NCBI GenBank assembly: GCA_021186555.1
Contig: JAJKFL010000012.1
Coordinates: forward strand, 7,859,394 to 7,923,393
Direction of reading: 5' to 3'
Source: Reticulitermes speratus
Lineage: Eukaryota; Arthropoda; Insecta; Blattodea; Rhinotermitidae
Length of the DNA stretch: 64,000 nt
The notes beneath the pieces were generated by a model, which saw only the letters and a list, made by a program, of their open reading frames with translations, ran no database searches and was not told the origin of the DNA. This document shows, piece after piece, positions 1 through 10,700 of this stretch (its first letter is position 1; every line of letters starts with the position of its first letter). The position numbers and the translations under genes were made by a program.

Positions 1-29
1 TCTTGCCAGGGACGACCCTCTAAATGTGG

Positions 30-255
30 AGTTAACACAGACAGTGTAAGATAGTCTGTCAGTTAAGCAAATGCCTGTGGACTGGATTCTCAGGGTTTGA
101 CATCCAGCAACGGCAGGGATTTTTCCATCTGCCACCATGTCCAGTCTGCCCAACCTCCATCCAGTGTGTACTATGAGACGTTTTCTGGGACGAGACTGAT
201 CATGAAGAATTAACCACTGACCTCCATCTGGAATGAGTGCCTGGAATATCCTTGC
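30..255 (+). repeat. Decayed SINE family A copy
   Basis: This stretch follows the layout of the better-preserved family A SINEs (for example 36576-36860). A box-B-like region is followed by a 'ccagtctgcccaacctccat' block and an 'ccactgacctccatctggaa' block. It is strongly diverged and no target-site duplication was found. Confidence 0.4.
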
Positions 256-344
256 AAGGTTTTGTGCTATGGTGTTTCGTTGTACCATTAATACAGTCTC
301 TCTCGGTATAACCTGCCTTGTATAGAACCCAAAGCATTATTACA

Positions 345-680
345 ATATTCACAAGACCCTGCTTCCATATCCTGCCTTAAGCTAGATGAATCCATTCCAA
401 GCCCTCCCATTCTGTTCCTTTAATATACATTTTAATATTATTCTCTCATTTATGTCTAAGTCTTCCCAGTTATTCCTTTACGTCAGTCTTTCCCCACCAC
501 AACCTGTATACAGTTACTACTCTTTCCCCTGCGTGCCACATGCCCCACCCATCTCATCCTCCCTGATTTCATCAACATAATAATTTCACAAGGGCACAAA
601 TCGTGAAGCTCTTCCTCATGCATGCTGTTCTCAAACATCCTGACTCTGTGTCCTTCCCTTAACATAAAAACCATGTTTCA
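345..680 (-). repeat. LINE 3' end (family L1t), minus orientation
   Basis: Read on the minus strand this gives the degraded reverse-transcriptase tail with the residues RMRWVGHVAR, followed by the family's 3' untranslated region. The same tail is better preserved at 43198-43512 (+) and 60221-60640 (-). CpG sites of the other copies are mostly TpG or CpA here. It is a dead 5'-truncated fragment. Confidence 0.6.
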
Positions 681-1690
681 GTGGATGTATTGTGACATTT
701 GAACACCATATGTGAATTACTTATAACACTTTTGGATTGTGTACTGCAGTAAACATTGCCATATCTGGCACTGGATGATCCAAAAAACTTGTGAACCAGA
801 AATTTACTAATCCACCCATTACATTTTACTGTTCCATAAAGGGCATCACCCGGCACTGACTCCTTCGGCCATAAATTATTGGCATCTTGGTTTGGTATAG
901 ATCACCGGTGTATATATATATACACCATGTTGTGTAAAGGGAATAAAAAGTGGAGCAGGGGAAAGAAGGACAGGATATGAAGTGGAAAATTAAGTGCTTA
1001 GGTCTGTCTAATGCAGTGGCCAGGTGCACTAAGGTACAAATTGGCTATAACATTCTAGTATCCAGAAAATTACTATATTTGGCAACCCTTTGGTCCTGGA
1101 AATGCAAGATATCACAGATCTTACTGTAGTTCTATATGATCTGTAGTTTCGTGTATATGTTCTGTATTTTCATGACTTATTCCACATGCTGTTTTGACTT
1201 GGACTGTATTCTGGGGTATAGGCATAACTTAGATAATAACACTGGGGGGGGGGGGGGGGGGGGTGTAAAATCAACCATGGGTGTTACGAGTCAAGTCAAG
1301 GAGTCAAGTTAGAAAGAGAAAGGAAGATTGGTTTGAACCAGTCCTTAATATACATAACACCCCTTTCCCCCACTCTCACCCCAATTCTTTTATTTGCACC
1401 TCTTCAACTCAGTAACCAATAATTTTTTAGGTATAAAAAATATTGGGGGGGGGGGGGGGCAAATGCCCCTTCCCACCAAAGTTATGCCTATGTTCTGGAT
1501 TCATGGCATGTATAATATGCATATGTATGTATGTACACACAAATACAAGAACAGGCACAGTTACAGTTTTGCCTATATTAATATCTATGGTTTTAGATAA
1601 CGTGGGGCAACAAAGGACTGTGAACTGAATGGCGGCAGGGACGTTTATCTTCATGACAGTTAATCTGTGAAGAATTTTTATATGCTTCAG
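681..1690. other. Non-coding stretch with two poly-G runs
   Basis: No gene is recognised. Long guanine runs occur at about 1244-1263 and 1443-1459. The segment runs up to the splice acceptor at 1689-1690 and may be intron of the gene whose exons follow. Confidence 0.4.
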
Positions 1691-1903
1691 GAGGTTGCAG
1701 GTCCTTTGTTGGAGACTTGGGAGGTGGAAACGCTCATAACCGTAGCTGTGGTACTGGCAGAGTATGACACCAAGCAACTTGCCCAGCTGCAGGTACCAAA
1801 TGCATGCACACGAGCTGTCCGTGTGAGCACTCTGTATACGAGAAGTGCCACTACCGTGAACCTGCTGCTGGCTTCATGTGGCTACCCTATTGCTATGGCT
1901 GAG
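1691..1903 (+). CDS. Candidate internal exon of an unidentified gene
   Basis: This is an open 71-codon segment (213 nt) between a good acceptor (tatgcttcag) and a donor (GAG|gtaatc), phase 0 at both ends. The frame reads EVAGPLLETWEVETLITVAV at its start and VNLLLASCGYPIAMAE at its end. I do not recognise the protein; the hydrophobic strand pattern is only faintly Tudor-like, and I do not assign it. The next exon (2115-2210) is also phase 0, so the two join cleanly. The start and end of the gene were not found. Confidence 0.45.
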
Positions 1904-2114
1904 GTAATCGTAGGATCACATTGTCAGTAGTTTTAAGGCCTGTTGAAGTTTTAATTGGGAAATTTATCGTAAATAAATGACTGAGGTAAATTAAGATTAT
2001 ATTGTCAATAGTATCAGGCCTGTTGAGATTTTAATTGGAAAATTGTCTTAAGTAAATAAAAAAGTAAAATTGGCTAGCTGCTTCTGCTTGTAATGCCAAT
2101 CTCTTATGTTCCAG

Positions 2115-2210
2115 GCACTGCCATGGAAGTATTTTGATGGGAAATTATTTGGTTCTATATACGACAAGATGAAGCTTGGAGCAAAGTATGAGGATCACTG
2201 CTTTCACAAG
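2115..2210 (+). CDS. Candidate next exon of the same unidentified gene
   Basis: An open 32-codon segment lies between the acceptor ttatgttccag and the donor CACAAG|gtattt, phase 0 at both ends. The residues include ALPWKYFDGKLFGSIYDKMK and are rich in aromatic and charged positions, like a folded domain. With the exon at 1691-1903 it makes 103 joined residues without a stop. No convincing third exon was seen before DCTN4. Confidence 0.45.
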
Positions 2211-3870
2211 GTATTTTTCAAATATATTATCTTTAATTTAAAACATATGATAAAGTGATTGTAACTTAGAGATTATCCTAATGAATGTACTTTACAAGTA
2301 GGTCAACAAAGTCTGGAACATTCTGTTAACCATTCCACTGTACGTGCGATAATGTGATGCCTGTGCATGCTCATACACGCAACAAAATTCATCTAAAATG
2401 GAAAGTGGATTAACCGTAGTTGTGCATATATGGAAAATGTTTCTGGTACCAAGAATATAAAATGAAAATAAATGTAAAATTTCCTGTAAAGAATAAAAGT
2501 ACTTAACATTGAAACATCAGTGGACGACTTCATCGAATGGAAAATGTTCTGCTTCAGTATGTATTAGTTTCTGTTTACACAACTGTGTTCAGTACCCTGC
2601 TTCCTGAAATTTGTCCATGAAAGAAATGCTATTGGTATAAACAGGAAAGAACTGAACCACACCATCAATGTAATATCTGCAGAATACTTTACTGGACTAT
2701 TGGAAAGGAAAACAAACAAAACAAATAAGGTGAAAAGTTGGAAATATATACTGTGATTGGGAACTTGGAATCGACTGAGTCTGTACAGGTTTGGGGGATT
2801 AAAAGTATTCAAGTAATGAAGAACAATAAAGCACCAGGAACTGACAAGACTGCATGCAGAAATTCTTAATTAAAGAGAGCCAAACGCTGAGAAATATGAT
2901 GGAAAAACTATTGAAGAAGCCAAGGCCTATCCAGGGCTGGTGTGCTACTGATGATGATGAAGGAAACATGTAAAACTGAAAGTTTTCAACCATTTTATAG
3001 TAACTCTGTATTCTCATACTCATAGAATTAAAATTCCAAACCTAACAGGACTGGGAAATTATTTTTTCAGCATTCATAACATTTCCTCGTGTGATCCCTG
3101 CACTGCCATGTTAACACACAAGTTCCCTATTAGTCTGATGTTTTGATGTGTTTGTTAACATCAGACACTAAAATCTCTTCTAACAATTGGTAAATACACA
3201 GGGTGACATGGTATTTTAATGTGAATGTGATATGAATGGATTGAAGATTGAAGGTATGGATGAAACTTTAGATACACCTGTTTATTATAAAATAGACCCT
3301 GCAGGTACTGGACTACCATGCCCCAGTTAATCTGGCCTTATGTCATGCATCTTTTAATAGAAGATACTCTGGCATCTTTCAGGTTGTACTAATGGAACAG
3401 TATCAGAAGGTGCGGCAGATTGTTTTTGGAGCTCCACAGAATTAATATTCTGGTCATTCCTTTTGTAACCTTCGCAACAAAAGTGAGTAAGTGGAAATTG
3501 TGCAGTTAATAAAACATAAGTAGTGTACTTTAGGATAGAAAGATTGGAATCTGTTTGTATCACTGTATCAACTGCTGAGTTTTTCAGTGCCTGTAATAGA
3601 CATGTGGATCAGCACAGGTGTATGCAGGGTGGAGGGCTTCAGAAAAACTGCTTAAATGTACAAGCCACTTGTTGAATCCGGTCATGTTTACTTTTAGACT
3701 GAAGCTGAAATGAAAATGGCTGCTAATGTCTGGTAACTGGGCCCTGGGAAGTGAGTGAATTTATTTCTGGAGCTGTGTGTAGACAAGGAAATGTATGTAT
3801 GTGTTGGGGAACTTTGTGGAAGTGGTGAGTGGGGGTAGGTACACAAGTAACACAATGTGAGGGTCATATT
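2211..3870. other. No recognised feature
   Basis: AT-rich sequence with no convincing exon, RNA gene or recognisable repeat. It may be intron or 3' flank of the unidentified gene. Confidence 0.4.
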
Positions 3871-3881
3871 AACGAATAACT

Positions 3882-4152
3882 TCCCCCCCCCCCCCCAATG
3901 GCTCGACAGCCCCTTGGGGGCCTAGGCCGCCTCATTGTTCAAGGCTTCACGATCACATACTTTTTTTTAGACACACCACACTCGGTAGGACTCCTCTGGA
4001 CGAGGGACCAGCCCGTCTCAGAGACCTCTACCTGACAACACACAACACTCACAAGAGACAGACATCCATGCCCTAGGCGGGATTTGAACCCACAATCCCA
4101 GTAAGCGAGCGGCCATAGACCCACACCTTAGACCGCGCGGCCGCTGGGATCA
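3882..4152 (-). repeat. SINE family B, minus orientation, with TSD
   Basis: A tRNA-derived SINE. On the minus strand the head has a box-B-like GGTTCAAATCCC and a tRNA-like box A near the right end, and the tail is at the left. An 11-bp duplication, aacgaataact, flanks it (3871-3881 and 4153-4163). The tail-side homopolymer is cytosine on the plus strand rather than the thymine seen in the other copies. Confidence 0.8.
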
Positions 4153-4169
4153 AACGAATAACTAATATA

Positions 4170-4403
4170 GAATAGAATAGAAGTGTGGGTCGGGCCCTTA
4201 CGGTCCCGATGCACGTAGGCCTTTAACAGGCCCTTTGTGCCCCTTAACTAAGTCTTAAGTCACAGGAGCCCTGTCCTTGTAATGAAGGTCCAGATCGCCC
4301 CTAGACTTAGTTCTTTAATGTCTTCAGGGTTCAGAAAAAAGGAACCCAAATGAATGTGTCTATGTGTCGCCAAAGCTTCACATTCGCACAAAACATGAGG
4401 CCA
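4170..4403. repeat. Repeat inserted beside SINE B, with an unusually long flanking duplication
   Basis: The segment is bracketed by a direct repeat of at least 26 bp (4144-4169 and 4404-4429). The repeat contains the end of the adjacent SINE B, its TSD and some flank. The inside carries a motif (gtgtgggtcgggcc) that suggests another tRNA-type SINE on the minus strand, but I could not place it in a family. Confidence 0.5.
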
Positions 4404-4429
4404 CTGGGATCAAACGAATAACTAATATA

Positions 4430-5504
4430 AGTAATATGGATACAGAGAAACAAAAACGAACATACATCGGTGAATTGCACCATAAATAATATCCCTGTTT
4501 GTCATAAAAAGAGTGTAAGATCGATACCTCATGAAATGAGAACACAAAATACCTGCGTGGTGCTGTAGTTCACTACAGTAATAACAAAATGGTTGATGAC
4601 TTTTTGTCACCGTGGCACCAGGCAAGGACCCTAATAAAATGGCCCTGCCAAAGGCAAACTTTAATTTAGAATTACAAATATAGACAGAATTTAAAAACAA
4701 GGTTACCAGGTTGGACAAAGAGAGGATCTAAGTGGATAATAATGGGCATCAGCAAATAGAGTGGGGGGGATTGAAAGGTAATGCGTTCAAACAAACGTAG
4801 GTGTTGATATAATGATGTAATGGATTTCAGAGGCAGCATCATGGCACAATACTACCTGGTTGTCCTCTCTGTGACTGTACAAGTTGTAGTAAGGAGGGTG
4901 GTTGAGCTTAGAAGCTGATGTTATTGAAATGTGGGTACTTGACTCTTCTTCACATTTCATACTGTAGACGTAATAAACACACATACAAGGACTGATGTCT
5001 CCTCTCCCATGTTAGCACAGGACAGATTGAATTTCCATTATCCATAAGTCATCCTGCCATTTTCCGTTGTGAGTCTTGTCCCTTGCAAATTCAAAACCTT
5101 TCTCAGGTGAACAATTTAATGACCAGAAACTTTTAACTTATAATAAGTATGCCACAATAGCCAGTGTGTAGTTACACTATGTGTGGTTTGTATGCTTACT
5201 TTGTTGATGATGATACAATCAATTGGTCACTCTGATTTATGTTGCAGATTGTGTGTTCCTGGTTATGACTTGCAGCAGAAATACACCAAAATTGGGCACA
5301 GGACTTGGCATTGCACATTTCACATTTACTTTAATGTGTATTTTAACAGACAAGAAATAAACAGTTTAACTGTATTTTGTTGTTGGCTGCAGTGTGGCCA
5401 TGTGAGAAAGCACAATCTCCCACCTGCCCATTCCAGGAAAGGTACTGAGTTTTACTGTTTTACCCACCTTTAATTCTACTAATCTTTTTAATTCAGGAAC
5501 TGTC
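4430..5504. other. No recognised feature
   Basis: No gene or clear repeat. An acceptor-like site near 5248 precedes an open frame (CVPGYDLQQKYTKIGH), but no donor or family supports it as an exon. Confidence 0.35.
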
Positions 5505-5790
5505 ATAGCATAGTCGGTATAGTGCTTCAACTGTATCCTGGGCAATGTGGGGTTTGATTCCTGGCAGGGGCAGGAGAATTTTCTCTTCTCTGAAACATCC
5601 AGACTGACTCTGGGGTCCACCCAGCCTCCTATTCAGTGGGTGCTGGAGGGTTGTGTCCTGGGACGTAAAGTGACCTGAACAAAGTTGACTACTGACCTTT
5701 GTCTAGTGCCAAGGTTAGGAGTGACTGGAACTTTACTTCTACTCCTCCTGTATGTCTTTCGGGCATGGACACGGACAACTTTACTTTTAC
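5505..5790 (+). repeat. SINE family A, diverged
   Basis: Begins with a tRNA-like head (catagtcggtatagtgc) and box-B-like ggtttgattcc, followed by the 'ccacccagcctcctat' and 'tctagtgccaaggtta' blocks of family A and its pyrimidine-rich tail. No TSD was identified. Confidence 0.65.
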
Positions 5791-7624
5791 CGTTTTATTC
5801 TTTCTAATCATGCTTACTGAGCAGTGTAGCTGATGCAGTAACGTATTGCACAAGGTACCTGGTTTGAGTCTCACACAGGACATTGGTTCTTCTGTCAGAC
5901 ATTTCTGTGGTTTTACTTAGCAGTTGATACAGTGCTGTAACATGACCAAATAAACAGTAACTGATGTGTGAGTTTGAGGTTCTGACGTTTGCAACTGTGA
6001 CACTTACTGTCTTCTGGTATATGATTCCGTGTAGTCTGGTAGATAGTTCCAAATTACATAGCATCACGTACCAGAAGACAGTATGCTTTAGAAACTACTG
6101 TATGTACTTATGTTTGTCTTTCACCTCTTTTAACAGTTCCGTACCTCTTCGTATACCTTCCTTATTTTGTGCGGAGTTCATTTCGTTTTTGTTTTATTTC
6201 AGTAGAAGTCCATAGCTTTAGCACAGACATTCTTTCATGAAACGGTCATATATATACAGGTTTTTGACAGAACCAAAGCAAACAGCTTGTTAGGTAAGTG
6301 CCAAGACTCTAATTAATGTATATGAAACTAACTTTACCTGTTGTTTTATAGAGATGCGTGATTTGGTCACTTATTGTGAGGAATGAGAGAATATTAGGAC
6401 AGAATTTGGAGGTGAGTATCATGTCCTGAAACATATGAGCGTAGGGTTTAATAAAGATGGGCGATTACGTTTTGTGATGGATCAATAAAATGAACCGTAT
6501 AACTGCTAGACATTCAGCCTAGAATTAAAATGAACTGTGATAAAAATCAAGAAATATGAGCATGTATAGGAACATAACATTAATATAGATCTTAAACAAA
6601 TATGTCAGGAGGGTTTTGACCACATTTGTTCAGCTCAGAATGGAGAGGTGGTAGGCTGTTGTGAGAACAGTGATGAACATAGAGGTTACATAAAAGGTGC
6701 AGAACTTCTTGACTGGCTGACCTCTGCTAGCTTCTCAAAAAATACTCTCCTGTGTGTAATTAGTTTGTCACTTATTTATGGATTTAAGAGCAAGAAGCAG
6801 CATGTACTGAATTATTTGAAATCACTAGTGGTAGGGCTCTGTGCTATAAATGACCTTCGGTGTATCCAAACTCTGTCAATAGTATTTTGGCTTGAAAATG
6901 GAAAATGAAGTACCTAAACCTTGGGAAAAGAAGAGGAAATATATGGCGTAGATCACATGTGAGAGCCAAACGCTGTAGTTGAACAGGAAGCAATCGACCC
7001 TTGGACGTGTGGAAGTACTGCATTTCATGGCCTAGAGACCAAGTAATCTGGCTGAAATTTTTTATGGTTTTCCTCATTCCTTCCATGCATTTGCAAGAAT
7101 AGTGACTGAGCAGAGTCATAACGCGGAAGACCATAATTTTGAATCTTATGATTCTGCATTTTCTGTGCATTTTACCACTACCAAAATAACTGAATACATG
7201 TATTAGGCAATAAATATACCTTATTATTTTACATTATGTTTTGATGTGAGGAGAAATATGTCGGAGAATATATAATGTAAAATAATATTTCCTAAGAAGT
7301 GTGTTTAGTTGGTTTGTAATAATTTCGAAGTTAGCTATTCTTTTAGTGCCATTGTGAAAGGAGGAGTGGGGGTGAAGGAGAGGGTCAGGCAAAGGAGGAG
7401 GCTGCTTTGCCGATGTGGTGCTACATAGTTCCGTAAGTTACCACTCGCAGCACGCTTTACCCACAGTCAGGCCGGCTACAGTAACGCACGAAAGCGCCGC
7501 ACATGGTGTAGTTTTTACGTTTCCACGGAGTTTCCAATCTGTTAATGGTATTAATCTGTGTCATGGAGATCTGTATCACACCTAGTTGGGTTATGTCTGT
7601 GGTGTATCTGCATGTGTAGACAGA
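5791..7624. other. Intergenic DNA and DCTN4 5' flank
   Basis: No gene is recognised up to the DCTN4 start codon. The last 200 bases before it are richer in CpG (for example gcacgaaagcgccgcacatg near 7486), as expected for an insect promoter. No TATA box stands out, so the transcription start cannot be placed. Confidence 0.4.
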
Positions 7625-7753
7625 ATGTCATTTCTTCTGCAACATGATATTGTGCGATACCAATGCACATGTGGTTCGTTGAAACAGATTTCCAGAATAT
7701 ACTTCTGTAGGCACTGTCTAAAAATAAGATGTGGTTACTGTGTATGTCATGAG
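7625..7753 (+). CDS. DCTN4: DCTN4 exon 1
   Basis: 43 codons, ending CHE before the donor gtaagt. Carries the first cysteines of the N-terminal zinc-binding region (YFCRHC). Phase 0; the following intron is only 87 bp. Confidence 0.93.
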
Positions 7754-10700
7754 GTAAGTGCAATTCGTTTTATGAACTAAACTGCCTTTTTGTTCGATAC
7801 GTACCCAGCATGAAAGCTGATGTGAAGTTGTTTTGTTTAGGCAGACTCTCACTATTGTGGTAATTGCTTGGAGAATTTGCCTTCGGCTGAAGCTCGCCTC
7901 AAGAAAAATCGATGTGCCGCATGCTTAGATTGCCCAAGCTGTTTGAATACTGTATCTACTCGGTCCACGAACGTAACTACACAAAATCCTGATGACCCAA
8001 ATAAGACAGTGACTCGGAAAGCATACTATTTGGCATGTGGTTTCTGTCGATGGACCTCAAGGGATGCTGGACTACCAGATCAGACAGTTGGTGAGTATAT
8101 GTGAGAGTGTTTTCTAATGTACAGACTTCCACTTTCAGCCGCTCGGATTTTAGTTTAACGAGATTTTAAACCGTTTATAACATATCATGACAGTACTACT
8201 GACATGAAAGTAGCCATGTTGATGATGACTTTCAGCATAATTTTTAATTATTATGTGGTCAGTTACAGCTATGTAATTTTAAGAGGATCTTACTTCAAGG
8301 TGAATTTTGTAGAGAACTGTTTCTGTTTCAGCAACTGGGGGTTGGCCAGAGAGAGAGAATGTTCATGCTGCTCGAATTAGCTCTCTTCTGGAACATTACA
8401 AGATTCTGGCATTGCGGGAGAGGCAAGAGAAAGAGAGGAAGAAATTCATACCTCGTCGCAGCTATTTGCACTTCTCTGATAAGTTTGGTTTGACGGCAGT
8501 GATGGCACGCAAGAGAGCAGGTCTGCCACCATTGGGTGGTGTAGGGCTCAAAGATGACACAGGAAGTTTTCCAGAATTAAACCCTTCAGAGGCAGTTGAG
8601 GAAGTGGATTCACTTCCTGCAGACATCTATACCAAGCCAGTCAACCTTTCACAAGGTGAAACGCATTGGTCAGTTGTAGCATAGCCAACTGGAATTCAGG
8701 AGGTACCTGGTCAGGGATTAAGCAGTACTAAATTAGGGTTTTTGTGGTCTTAACCTGTCTTTCCAGATAAATGTCTGTATATTTGATATATGACATTGTA
8801 CTTGGTGCAGTTCGTGCCTTCCACCTGTAGTTGGGAGGGACTGCACACTTGTGTGACCTGACCACTTGCTCACGTCAAATTCGCGTGGTATGTAGGTAGC
8901 CTGTTTCTCCATAATCTTGGCAGCACAGCCCACTCTCGCACAATGCCAATACTGAAGAATAGGATCAAGAGCAAGACTGAATGCCTGTAGAAACTGTAAA
9001 TGAGCAGTTTATTAGGCATGTTTATAACATTGCAAAAAGCGACTGTCAGCTTTATGTCTGTCTGTCCGTTCACGTGGAACATCTTGGCTCCCACTGGATG
9101 GATTTTCATGAAATTTGATATTTGAATATTTTTCAAAAATCTCTCAAGGAAATTCAAGTGTAATTAAAATCTGGCGAGTATAATGCGTAATGTACATGAA
9201 GACATATGTACTTTTATGATAATGTCTCGCGGAAGTCTTCTTAGATTGCGAAGTGTCTCAGACAGTAGTTGTAGAGAAAATCAAGACACAAATTTCATGT
9301 TCAATAACTTTTTTCCGAAAGTTGTGCCGTTTATGAGACAGTGTGGAAAAATATGGTACAGCCAGACTGGCCACAGATGACAATATAATATGGCGCATGC
9401 ACTTTGCGTGCTGGATAACTAAGGCTACAGACACACGATCAGGATTTGTAGTACTTACTGCTTTTCCATGGCAACAATGTTATATGTATATTGCCTGTCT
9501 TGTTTTGTTTGAATTTCATACCTGTTATACCTAGTGTGACGGTGGAGTGCATTAATCTCGCTAATCTCAGGTTGGCTTCAACAAAGGATACCTTTCATAG
9601 TGTACTTTAGAACACAGTGTGCATTTCTAGGGCCAGTTTTAATTAATTAATCCATCATCTAGGTTTTTAATCTCATGGTTGTGTGTGGCTAGTGGCAATA
9701 TTTTAACTTCATAAAACTGGTATTGCCATGGCAAATCAATGTACTAGCTAGGTGGACCACATACATGCATGTCTGCTATAATGCAGTGCATGGCTGTGGA
9801 AGGTTAAATCAAAAGTTCTTGTAATCCACCATTCCATTCATATTAATTTATGGTTTGTGTTATATAATTATTACTAACTAACTCCATGGAGCAGAGTCCT
9901 TCTTCAGAAGTTAACAGGTCCTCAGCTAGTCAAGAAATTCCCCATGTTTTGTGGAACCCGAAGGTTCATTACTGCATTCACAAGAGCCCGCCACCTGTCC
10001 CTATCCTGGGCCAAAGAATCATTCCAGGTCCAAGGCTTCTTCTAATGATTCGTAATGTGGTAATTTTTTACAATGAGGAGTTGTTAGTACCTCGCCCAAG
10101 CTGGAGGACCACCCCTTGTCGGCTGTCCGCGACTGCTTATTCAATGTATTCGCTGCTGCCCTCCATATCCGGAGGCCGTTCCTCCATCAGCAACCTGAGG
10201 ACGCACCATGCTGTGGTGACTGGGACCCACTTATCATGGTTATAATTATTACTATATTTATTTAGAAGTATGTTTACTGGGAAGTTCCATAGTCTGACCA
10301 GAGTGCATGCTGATTTTGCATAGAACAGAACCCAGCACTTTAAAGTCTAAAATTAACTATAAAATTCACTAATGCTTGTAGCATATTTGACAAAGTACTT
10401 TTCTGAGAACAGTGCAATTTCTAAAGAAACCTGTAATTTGAAACTTCCCAGCCCAACTCTCCGCAACCTGGTGCTCCATGATGCTGTGACTATGAATCAG
10501 ACAAGACAGCTGAGAGTATCCATCTCCAGTAGTTACCCTTTGAGTTGTTCTTTTATCCTTTTAGAAGCATCAGTCACCAGAATCTTAACCAGTGCCTTGT
10601 TCAGTTATGCTTCTCCAGATTGCTGAATTATGATTTTACTTCTGGTAGTGACGACACTCGCACAACGCCTGGCACAGCCTGAATTCCAGACTGAACTGGT

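Noticed and set aside
6648..6908. 86-residue open frame upstream of DCTN4
   Set aside because: No splice support, no family resemblance, AT-rich and probably chance or repeat debris.
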